15,041 nucleotides of DNA, taken from positions 1 through 15,041 of the forward strand of contig QKFK01000062.1 in assembly GCA_003252195.1 (NCBI GenBank), in the 5' to 3' direction. The notes below the pieces were generated by a model. It saw only the letters and a program-made list of their open reading frames with translations, was not told the origin of the DNA and searched no databases. This stretch comes from Rhodospirillales bacterium (GTDB lineage Bacteria; Pseudomonadota; Alphaproteobacteria; QKFK01; SZUA-500). The position numbers and the translations under genes are program-made. Of the stretch, positions 7,058-13,775 are shown in pieces (position 1 is the stretch's first letter; each line of letters begins with the position of its first letter).

Positions 7058-8026
7058 ATGCCCAAATTAGCAGATATAAATTTATCAGACATTTATTTAA
7101 CCCCAGATGGCAAAGCCTTCACCTCTGACCAAGAAACTTCTCACGGGCTTAGGCTTTTAGAAGAAGCTGATGATTTGCAGGTTTTTCAAGAGTTTTTAGA
7201 AAAAGCATGGAACGGCAAACGCCCTAGTTACTCTATCGTTTTTGATAAAATAATATATCGTGTAGAAAGAGTTAGAACCCTAACAGGCGTACAATATAAT
7301 TGCCGTAAAATGCCTCGTAAAATTCCAGATATCGCCAAACTTGGCTTCCCCGATGCTTTATTACGCCATTTAATGCTATTAAACAAATATTCTGGTCTTT
7401 TGTTATGGAGTGGTCCTACAGGGCAAGGAAAAACAACCTCTATCTCTTGCTTACTAAAAAAATATTTAGAAAGAGAAGGTGGTTTTGCTTATACGATTGA
7501 AGATCCTCCTGAAATGCCTCTTGATGGTATTTACAAATCAAAACGTGGTGGATTAGGCTTGTGCAAACAAACCGAACCACCTAATGCAGATTGGGGTTTA
7601 GCGCTTAAATCTGCCTTGCGTTCCCGCCCTCATTATATCTTAGTTGGCGAGATTAGAACTCCAGAAACAGCTAGTCAGGTACTGCGCGCCGCCACAAGTG
7701 GGCACTTAGTTTTATCAACTATTCACGCCAATTCTGTAACTGATGCTATTAACTCAATTGTAAAATATGCATCTGCAGCAGATATGAGCGAAGACCTTGC
7801 ATATGACCTTTTATCTCGTGGTGTTTTAGGTGTGATGCACCAAAAGCTACAAGGAACAAAAAGTTTATACCCAGTACTTAGATTTGTTTTTGCTAACCCA
7901 GATTCATCTAAAGGTGACCAAGTCAGGGCTATTATTAAAGACGGCAATGTAAATTTAGGTACAGTGATGGAAGCGCAAATGGCGAGAATGCTTAAAGGCG
8001 ATTCTATTTTTGTGTCTAACGATTAA
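7058..8026 (+). CDS. Second type II/IV secretion ATPase, PilT/DotB-like
   Basis: This 322-residue cytoplasmic ATPase has a short N-terminal domain (about 1-95) and a motor core. The Walker A is GPTGQGKTT at about 119-127 (Lys125), the Asp box is IEDPPEM, the Walker B region is HYILVGEIRT (192-201) and the His box is SGHLVLSTIHANS (His216, His223). It lacks the four-cysteine zinc motif of PilQ/GspE and is about 220 residues shorter, so it belongs with PilT, DotB or TraJ-like ATPases. It begins about 230 bases after the terminator and so is probably transcribed separately. Closeness to the pilin suggests a role in pilus retraction or a specialised step. R64 itself has no PilT-type ATPase at this place (its pilT is a transglycosylase), so I leave the symbol blank. 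The ribosome site is weak (GAGA). No terminator is obvious directly after it, though the hairpin at 8199-8223 could stop its transcript. Confidence 0.85.
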   Translation: MPKLADINLSDIYLTPDGKAFTSDQETSHGLRLLEEADDLQVFQEFLEKAWNGKRPSYSIVFDKIIYRVERVRTLTGVQYNCRKMPRKIPDIAKLGFPDALLRHLMLLNKYSGLLLWSGPTGQGKTTSISCLLKKYLEREGGFAYTIEDPPEMPLDGIYKSKRGGLGLCKQTEPPNADWGLALKSALRSRPHYILVGEIRTPETASQVLRAATSGHLVLSTIHANSVTDAINSIVKYASAADMSEDLAYDLLSRGVLGVMHQKLQGTKSLYPVLRFVFANPDSSKGDQVRAIIKDGNVNLGTVMEAQMARMLKGDSIFVSND

Positions 8027-8194
8027 CATCCTCAAGCAACCTTATTGTATTTACCATAGATAGATGCCCCTTTTTATATTCGCGCTTTTAAATAAGTAAC
8101 TATAATTGTATCTTTTCTAACTAGCAACAAGCGTCCTCAAGAAGCTCATTTGAAAAGTGCTATATATATTATTGGGGTTATGTTATACAACAAC

Positions 8195-8223
8195 AAAAAA
8201 GGCGACATATAAAATGTCGCCTT
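8195..8223 (-). terminator. Intrinsic terminator of gpt
   Basis: GGCGACAT (8201-8208) pairs with ATGTCGCC (8214-8221) around a 5-base loop, and two flanking A/T pairs extend the stem. Read on the minus strand it is followed by a run of six T, 13 bases after the gpt stop. It may also act on the plus-strand ATPase transcript, but the T-rich tail is weaker in that direction. The rest of the 8027-8194 gap shows nothing I can assign. Confidence 0.85.
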
Positions 8224-8235
8224 ATATTTATAACT

Positions 8236-8724
8236 TTACGCGCCTTTTTTCTTAGCTAACGGAATATTAGGAAGCATTTCCATATCCCATGGGAACAATA
8301 TCCACTCATCTTGATCCACATCAACCACATAAGTATCAACCGTAGCTTTACCTTTTGGCTTTGCATAAACCGTTGCCAAATGTGCTTTAGGATACATTTT
8401 CTTTAATAAAATTCCTGTTTTACCAGAATCAACTAAATCATCAACAATAACAAAACCTTCGCCATCGCCAATATTCGGAGGATTTAGCACATTCATCTCT
8501 CCAGTTTGCACGGTCTCATCATAGCTAACCACACAAACAGTATCTAAGTTTCTAATTTCTAACTCTCTGGCTACGATTGCAGCAGGCACCAAGCCACCAC
8601 GACTAACTCCAATTATGCCTTTAATATTAGGGAGTTCCATTAATTTTGCGCTTAATTTGCGCATATCTTCATGCATTTGATCCCAAGAAACTTTAAAATA
8701 ACGTACTGGTTGCTCTTTTGTCAT
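8236..8724 (-). CDS. gpt: Xanthine-guanine phosphoribosyltransferase
   Basis: This 162-residue cytoplasmic or membrane-associated enzyme would transfer phosphoribose from PRPP to xanthine, guanine or hypoxanthine in purine salvage. The PRPP-binding motif VIVDDLVDSGKTG (92-104, with the Asp95-Asp96 pair) is intact. SRGGLVPA (41-48) forms the loop that binds pyrophosphate, and WILFPWDMEM (141-150) matches the purine-contacting WIxxPWD segment of E. coli Gpt, which is 152 residues long. The start is supported by GAGG eight bases upstream. An ATG a few codons earlier is ruled out because it runs into a stop at once. It has its own terminator and promoter candidate and looks like a single-gene unit. 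Other purine phosphoribosyltransferases are less likely because of the WIxxPWD ending. Confidence 0.92.
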   Translation of the reverse strand: MTKEQPVRYFKVSWDQMHEDMRKLSAKLMELPNIKGIIGVSRGGLVPAAIVARELEIRNLDTVCVVSYDETVQTGEMNVLNPPNIGDGEGFVIVDDLVDSGKTGILLKKMYPKAHLATVYAKPKGKATVDTYVVDVDQDEWILFPWDMEMLPNIPLAKKKGA

Positions 8725-8763
8725 TTGTTCATCCTCGTTAGCTACAAAGTGAATTAAAAAGAA

Positions 8764-8792
8764 TTAATAATCTTTTTTAGTGAATATTTCAA
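8764..8792 (-). promoter_or_regulatory. Candidate sigma-70-like promoter of gpt
   Basis: On the minus strand TTGAAA (8787-8792) and TATTAA (8764-8769) are separated by exactly 17 bases, and the -10 box lies about 40 bases before the gpt ATG. The -35 box matches the consensus at five of six positions and the -10 at four. Confidence 0.42.
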
Positions 8793-8850
8793 AGACAAAA
8801 TCTGACTTTTATACATATTTTTATAAAAACATAACAATATCAAACCATAT

Positions 8851-9486
8851 CTATTTTGATCTCATCCATGGCTTGGCTTCATTTTTCTGTGGCTGAGCTT
8901 TCCACCCATATTGAGATTTAGCAGAATCTGCCTGACTGTTATCTTTATAAAGATTAATTAGCATACCTCTTATTTGCGGATTATTCCAATCAGCCGCACC
9001 GCGCAAACGCCCTATTTCCATTCCATTTTTATCTATAATTATAGTGACAGGGTATGTCATAACCCCAACTTCAGAATTAAGCATTCCTGAATAATCTACC
9101 AATGGCTCCAGACTTTTTAAGCTTCTTAAGTCGAGATATTCTTTAACAGTAGCCCCGCTTTGCCAATCTTTGGTTGCCGCCATTACTAAAAATTTATCTT
9201 TATCCATCTCTTTTTGCAAAGCATCAAGCATCGGCAACTCCTTAACGCAAGGCCCGCACCTTCTAGACCAGATATTTAAGAGAACCACCTTACCTTTATA
9301 ATCTGATAAAGTTACCTCTTTATCATTCTTGTCTTTTAGTTTTGCATCTGGGGCTTCTCTGGGGTATTTGTAAAAATTAATATCAGAAACTGTTGCGTCT
9401 GATAACGAATTGGCAATACCCTCAATTGGAAAAGAGAGCATCATAAGCGCGAATATAAATATTTTACAATAATTAAGTATGCCCAT
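8851..9486 (-). CDS. tlpA: Exported TlpA/ResA-like thioredoxin-fold protein
   Basis: This 211-residue protein has a signal sequence or membrane anchor (about 1-26, FIFALMMLSFPIEGIANS) and then a TlpA-type thioredoxin fold. The active site is CGPC (Cys77, Cys80) within WSRRCGPC, and the expected cis-proline is Pro146 in MTYPVTIII, followed by DKNGMEIGRLRG. TlpA/ResA proteins are periplasmic thiol-disulfide reductases, often reducing apocytochrome c or copper-protein cysteines. A charged tail of about 30 residues follows the fold. AGGA lies ten bases before the ATG, a slightly long spacing. Position supports the call: in many alphaproteobacteria a TlpA gene is transcribed divergently from the argH-lipoprotein-lysA cluster. 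The partner is not shown by the sequence. Confidence 0.83.
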   Translation of the reverse strand: MGILNYCKIFIFALMMLSFPIEGIANSLSDATVSDINFYKYPREAPDAKLKDKNDKEVTLSDYKGKVVLLNIWSRRCGPCVKELPMLDALQKEMDKDKFLVMAATKDWQSGATVKEYLDLRSLKSLEPLVDYSGMLNSEVGVMTYPVTIIIDKNGMEIGRLRGAADWNNPQIRGMLINLYKDNSQADSAKSQYGWKAQPQKNEAKPWMRSK

Positions 9487-9527
9487 ATTTAAACAATCCT
9501 AACTTAGCTTTGCCACCAGTACCAAAT

Positions 9528-9555
9528 ATTATAAGCTATACATAATATAACTCAA
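9528..9555 (-). promoter_or_regulatory. Candidate sigma-70-like promoter of the tlpA-like gene
   Basis: On the minus strand TTGAGT (9550-9555) and a perfect TATAAT (9528-9533) are 16 bases apart. The -10 box lies about 42 bases before the ATG at 9486. The divergent 9487-9655 gap also holds a TATAAT on the plus strand (9558-9563) without a good -35. Confidence 0.5.
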
Positions 9556-9655
9556 TATATAATACGATAAATAACTTAATGTAATTTTAAAGTTGCTTTT
9601 TTAGGCAAAACCCAACAATCTTTTAGCTAGAAAACTAAATAAGGATAATATTTTA

Positions 9656-9784
9656 ATGTCTAGAATTTGCTTTGTAACACTAACAATTTTATGCCTTATC
9701 ACAATAAGTTCTTGTGGTAAAAGAGGCCCTATTGAGCCATATTCTCATGGCAATTATCAAAAATACACTTACCCTGCGGAGTAA
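9656..9784 (+). CDS. lptM: Small lipoprotein, LptM (YifL) type
   Basis: This 42-residue reading frame has a lipoprotein signal peptide (MSRICFVTLTILCLITISS) ending in a lipobox with Cys20. The mature protein starts CGKRGPIEPY, matching the CGxKGPLxxP start of the small LptM/YifL lipoproteins. E. coli LptM helps the LptD outer-membrane LPS translocon mature; that role is carried over by family only. The mature part is just 23 residues, normal for this family. AAGGA lies ten bases upstream. In alphaproteobacteria such a lipoprotein gene commonly sits directly before lysA, as here: its stop is three bases before the lysA ATG, and its last codons carry the lysA ribosome site. The gene is easy to miss because it is so short. 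Confidence 0.85.
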   Translation: MSRICFVTLTILCLITISSCGKRGPIEPYSHGNYQKYTYPAE

Positions 9785-9787
9785 AAT

Positions 9788-11050
9788 ATGGACTTTTTTA
9801 CCCATAAAAACGGAGAACTATTCGCCGAAGACTGCAAAATCAGTCAAATTGCCAGCAACGTTGGAACTCCTTTTTATTGTTATTCTCAAAAAACTATTGA
9901 ACGCCACTTCCGCATATTTGATGATGTATTTGCAGGAATAGCACATACAACCTGCTATGCCATGAAAGCCAACCCCAACCCTGCAATAATGAAGGTTCTA
10001 GCCAAACTGGGGGCTGGAGCTGATATAGTATCTGGCGGAGAACTAGAAGTTGCGATAAAGGCTGGTATAAACCCTAATAAAATTGTTTATTCTGGCGTGG
10101 GCAAAACAAAAGCAGAAATTAAGCTCGCTTTAGAACACAATATATTACAGCTCAATATTGAGTCAGAAGCAGAATTAGATAGCATAAACGAAGTTGCAGG
10201 TGAACTTAATTGTAAAGCCAGAATAGCATTTAGAGTAAACCCTGATGTAGATGCCCAGACTCATGAAAAAATTTCTACAGGAAAAAAAGAAAACAAATTT
10301 GGAATTGAGTGGCAAGAAGCTGTTTCTCTGTACCACAAGGCATCTAAAATGAACTATGTAGATGTAACTGGTATAGATGTCCATATAGGCTCACAATTAC
10401 TCAAACTCGAACCTTTTGCAGAAGCTTTTCAAAAAGTTAGAGAATTAGTATTAGAGCTGAAACAAATTGGCATAAACATTAAAAACATCGACTTAGGTGG
10501 AGGCTTAGGAATTCACTATCAAGACGGAGAAAAAACTCCTGAATTATATGATTATGCTCAGGTAATCAAAAGAGCAATTGGCGACCTTGGCTGCAATGTT
10601 ATATTAGAGCCTGGCCGAGTAATAATGGGCAACGCAGGAATTTTAGTAACTAAGGTTATATATACAAAAAAAACCGCAACTAAGAACTTTGTTATTATTG
10701 ATGCCGCCATGAATGATTTAATCAGACCAGCCTTATATTCAGCTTTTCATAAAATTTCTTTAGTAAAAAGCCCTGATGCTAATAAACCAAAACAAAAATG
10801 CGATATAGTAGGACCTGTTTGCGAGAGCTCAGATTGCTTTGTTAAAGATTATGATTTCTATGATTGTGATAATGATGAATTATTATACATATCATCTGCT
10901 GGTGCTTATGGATCAGCAATGTCTTCAACTTATAATTCACGCCCTTTAGTCCCTGAAATTTTGGCATCTGGCTCAGATTATTCTATAATTAGAAGGCGCC
11001 CGAATTATGAAGAAATGCATTTACTAGAAGAAGTACCTGAATGGCTTTAA
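9788..11050 (+). CDS. lysA: Diaminopimelate decarboxylase
   Basis: This 420-residue PLP enzyme decarboxylates meso-diaminopimelate to L-lysine, the last step of lysine biosynthesis, in the cytoplasm. The PLP lysine is Lys60 in CYAMKANPNP, followed by the barrel motifs SGGELEVA, HIGSQ (His199), LGGGLGIHY and EPGRVIMGNAG. The second-domain active-site segment is GPVCESSD (Cys345), and GAYGSAMSSTYNSRP lies near the C-terminus. Length and motifs are complete, so it should be active. GGAG ends six bases before the ATG and lies inside the end of the lptM-like gene, so the two are probably translated together. The downstream gene overlaps its last ten bases. Confidence 0.96.
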   Translation: MDFFTHKNGELFAEDCKISQIASNVGTPFYCYSQKTIERHFRIFDDVFAGIAHTTCYAMKANPNPAIMKVLAKLGAGADIVSGGELEVAIKAGINPNKIVYSGVGKTKAEIKLALEHNILQLNIESEAELDSINEVAGELNCKARIAFRVNPDVDAQTHEKISTGKKENKFGIEWQEAVSLYHKASKMNYVDVTGIDVHIGSQLLKLEPFAEAFQKVRELVLELKQIGINIKNIDLGGGLGIHYQDGEKTPELYDYAQVIKRAIGDLGCNVILEPGRVIMGNAGILVTKVIYTKKTATKNFVIIDAAMNDLIRPALYSAFHKISLVKSPDANKPKQKCDIVGPVCESSDCFVKDYDFYDCDNDELLYISSAGAYGSAMSSTYNSRPLVPEILASGSDYSIIRRRPNYEEMHLLEEVPEWL

Positions 11051-12270
11051 CAATTGTTGAAATAGCTAGAAGAATTAAAAATTCTATTCCCTTAAGAATT
11101 GGAATTTGTAGTTTTATTCTGCTTGCAACAGCTTATTATACTTCCCATCTTGCATATTTTTTTAGTGCCAAAAATTTAAAGGTTGAAGCATTTATCCTCC
11201 CGCCTAATTATATGCAAGGCGTACAATATTATACTGACAAGAAAGATAACCACCTAGCACCTGAAATTTTAGCTAATAGCCGACTTAAGATTTTAGTTAG
11301 AGGTTGGAAAGGCAAAGCACCATATTTAGAGGGTGTATTTACAGATGCTACCCAGTTAAAAAATTATGGCAACGGATCTTTTGGTATTGATATAAAACTA
11401 AAAAAAGAGCATATAACAGATGAGGCAAAATATTTATTATTACGCTCTGGAAATATGTATTTATTGTCTCAGCCCTTTAGCTTTAGACAAGACTATCCTC
11501 CACAAATAGAGCTAAGTGACAATGCGTTTGAGATTAGCAACAATAGAGTAAAATTAAATTTCAAGCTAACTGATGATATTGGGATAGCATCTGTCGCTGT
11601 GAGCGCAGAAAACATTGACAACCCAGAATTAACCTATAAAGAGCCCCTGTTTTCAACACCATATAAAAAAACATATGACCAAACTATTAACATTGCTCAG
11701 TCAAGACTAAGCGGGAAAAGCGTTAACCTTAAAATCACTGCTACCGATTTTTCAGGTCAAGATAGCGTTGCTGAGATAAAAAACATAGAAATTCCATCTT
11801 ATAAATTTAGCAAGCCAGAAGCTTTATCTATAATCGCATTGTATAAAAAACTAGAACAGGCTCCTATAAAAGCAACCGCAAAAGATTTTTATAAAATATC
11901 TGAAAAGTCATCATCACCTCTTACCATTTTAATATTAGAAACCTGTGCCTATAGATTTAAAAACAACGGGATTGATGACGAAATTATGGATAATCTGTGG
12001 AAGCTGGCAATCTCTATTGATGATGGAAACAAAAACACCCACAGACTAATTGCACAAAGCAAAATATATAGTCCATCAGAATTAAGACAAGCCATTAACA
12101 TCTTTATTGATGAGATTGGCGATAAAATAACAACAAAACCCTCTGCCCAAGAACTATCCTCATTAAGAAAATCGGTAAGAAAGTTTTTAGCTCTTCAAGC
12201 AAAAAATGACCTAAGCGAAGAAGAAGAAAATTACCTGCAAATAATTAAAAGTAAGATCAAATTTCCTTGA
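11041..12270 (+). CDS. Short DUF4175 (TIGR02302)-like membrane-anchored protein
   Basis: This 409-residue protein has a short cytoplasmic N-terminus, one hydrophobic segment (about 18-40) and then a mainly extracytoplasmic region. Two segments recall the alphaproteobacterial DUF4175 family. One is an early strand-rich part with PPNYMQGVQYYTDK and NSRLKILVRGWKG. The other is the middle part with DYPPQIELSDN followed by KLTDDIGIASVAVSAE, like the 'DDYGVxxA' stretch of that family. Such proteins usually follow lysA but are about twice as long, ending in a long Gln/Met-rich helical and disordered region. Here the C-terminal part is a modest charged helical region, so this is a shortened version. 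The start overlaps the lysA stop by ten bases. The function of the family is not known to me; an envelope role is likely. The family call rests on weak motif memory plus position. Confidence 0.6.
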   Translation: MALTIVEIARRIKNSIPLRIGICSFILLATAYYTSHLAYFFSAKNLKVEAFILPPNYMQGVQYYTDKKDNHLAPEILANSRLKILVRGWKGKAPYLEGVFTDATQLKNYGNGSFGIDIKLKKEHITDEAKYLLLRSGNMYLLSQPFSFRQDYPPQIELSDNAFEISNNRVKLNFKLTDDIGIASVAVSAENIDNPELTYKEPLFSTPYKKTYDQTINIAQSRLSGKSVNLKITATDFSGQDSVAEIKNIEIPSYKFSKPEALSIIALYKKLEQAPIKATAKDFYKISEKSSSPLTILILETCAYRFKNNGIDDEIMDNLWKLAISIDDGNKNTHRLIAQSKIYSPSELRQAINIFIDEIGDKITTKPSAQELSSLRKSVRKFLALQAKNDLSEEEENYLQIIKSKIKFP

Positions 12271-12353
12271 TAATGTAAAATCTAATTTAACTCTTTTTTA
12301 CTATTATGTTCTATATATTTGCGCATAATAACCCACAATAAAAAGAGCTTACA

Positions 12354-13034
12354 ATGGCAGACGATAATTTAGATGACATTTTAATCCCTTATGTAGAATT
12401 TGCAGACAATGCAAACGAAAGAACCCCTTGTGTTTTGGTTCTTGATTGCTCTGGATCTATGCGTGGAGGGCCTATCGACCAACTAAACCAAGGCCTAAAA
12501 GCACTAGAACATGAGCTAAAAGAAGATATCGATGCAAGCTGCCGTGTCCAACTACTCGTAGTAAAGGCCTTTGGCAATGACGAGGCCGAAATCGCTAGTG
12601 ACTGGACCGATGCTATGAATTTTATTGCTCCAACCATGGAAGCAAAGGGCTTAACCCCTTTGGGCAAAGCTATGGATTTAGCCTTACAGAAAATTGAAGA
12701 GCAAAAATGGCTATATGATTCATGCGGAATTTCATCTAAACGTCCGTGGATATTCTTAATTAGTGATGGCGAACCAACTGATTATGACTGGGAAGACGTA
12801 GCTGACAAATGTCGCAAAGCTCAAAATGAGCGCAAAGTTGTAATTCATGCGGTTGGAACAGAAGGTGCTTCTTTTGATAAACTTGCACAATTTTCTACCA
12901 TGTCGCCTAAAAAACTAACAGGATTAAAATTTACAGAATTTTTCTTATGGCTCAGCCGAAGCGTATCATGCGCTTCTCGTTCGGCAGAGGGACTGGACAA
13001 TGCATTATCAGCCACATCGGAGTGGTCTAAATGA
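12354..13034 (+). CDS. von Willebrand factor A domain protein, TerY-like
   Basis: This 226-residue soluble protein is almost entirely one VWA domain. Its metal-ion-dependent adhesion site is complete: DCSGS (Asp31, Ser33, Ser35), Thr101 in GLTPLGKAM and Asp138 in LISDGEPTDYDW. It has no signal peptide or membrane segment, so it acts in the cytoplasm. The GxPIxxLNxGL segment after the MIDAS and the SDGEPTD motif are typical of TerY-type proteins from tellurite-resistance-like gene sets. The next gene, a PP2C phosphatase, begins inside its stop codon (ATGA overlap), and a kinase gene follows, so it is the first member of a VWA-phosphatase-kinase triad. The 83-base gap before it holds a CATAAT box (12324) but no convincing -35. 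Confidence 0.9.
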   Translation: MADDNLDDILIPYVEFADNANERTPCVLVLDCSGSMRGGPIDQLNQGLKALEHELKEDIDASCRVQLLVVKAFGNDEAEIASDWTDAMNFIAPTMEAKGLTPLGKAMDLALQKIEEQKWLYDSCGISSKRPWIFLISDGEPTDYDWEDVADKCRKAQNERKVVIHAVGTEGASFDKLAQFSTMSPKKLTGLKFTEFFLWLSRSVSCASRSAEGLDNALSATSEWSK

Positions 13035-13768
13035 TATCATGGAAAGTCATTTCAGCTTCAACACCTGGGATAGAGAACAACCAACCCAAATCAGAATGCC
13101 AAGATTTTTTAGCCCATTATGCTAGAGAAGATTCATTTATTGCTATCATATCAGATGGGGCGGGCTCCGCCTTACTTGCCAAAACTGGCGCTCAAACCAT
13201 ATGCGAAGCAATGATAAGTGAATTAAAACCATATTTAAACAACCCACAAAAAGCCAAAAAAGAAATCAATGAGATTATTGGCAGAGCAAGAATCAAGATA
13301 GAAAAATTAGCCTCTAAGAACAAAACTTATTTAAGTGATTATCATGCAACATTAGTCGGAGTTATTGCCAACCCCAATTATGGCTTTTTCTTCCATATTG
13401 GTGATGGCGCGGGGCTCTGCTCACAAGACGTAGATTTTGATGATTTTATAATCTCAAAGCCAGAGAATGGCGACTTTATTAATGAAACTTTTTTTATAAC
13501 CATGGAAAATTGGGAAGAGCATTTACACATAAAAGAATTTGAGAAACCTCGTTATATATGCCTTATGAGTGATGGCTTAACAGGATTTACATTATCAAAT
13601 GATTGCACAGAGATAAAAACGGGCTTTTTAGCACCTATTAGCAGATTTTTAGACAATAACGAGCCCTCCTATGGTTCAAAGGCCTTATTAAACACTATTT
13701 CTAGCTCAAATGCGCATAATATAAACTCAGATGACAAAAGCATCATCTGGGCAAAGTTTGAGGATTAA
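13031..13768 (+). CDS. PP2C-type serine/threonine phosphatase of the TerY-P triad
   Basis: This 245-residue cytoplasmic protein has the PP2C metal-binding series. SECQDF holds Asp25, IISDGAGSALLA holds Asp42 and Gly43, HIGDGAGL holds Asp125, LMSDGLTGF holds Asp181 and the final acidic pair is Asp234-Asp235 before KSIIWAKF. The catalytic acids look intact, so an active Mn/Mg-dependent phosphatase is likely. It resembles the PP2C_2 subgroup found with TerY-like VWA proteins. The ATG overlaps the VWA stop by four bases (ATGA), a sign of coupled translation, and the kinase gene begins seven bases after its stop. It presumably opposes the neighbouring kinase on the VWA protein or another target, which is inference from gene context. 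Confidence 0.9.
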   Translation: MISWKVISASTPGIENNQPKSECQDFLAHYAREDSFIAIISDGAGSALLAKTGAQTICEAMISELKPYLNNPQKAKKEINEIIGRARIKIEKLASKNKTYLSDYHATLVGVIANPNYGFFFHIGDGAGLCSQDVDFDDFIISKPENGDFINETFFITMENWEEHLHIKEFEKPRYICLMSDGLTGFTLSNDCTEIKTGFLAPISRFLDNNEPSYGSKALLNTISSSNAHNINSDDKSIIWAKFED

Positions 13769-13775
13769 AACCAAA

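Noticed and set aside
8027..8194. Possible small RNA or small gene between the second ATPase and the gpt terminator
   Set aside because: No open frame with a ribosome site and no stable hairpin other than the gpt terminator. A repeated TCCTCAAG is too short to mean anything.
9714..9941. Plus-strand open frame overlapping the end of lptM and the start of lysA
   Set aside because: Out of frame with both supported genes. The lipoprotein frame from 9656 has a lipobox and ribosome site, and lysA motifs begin at once in its own frame.
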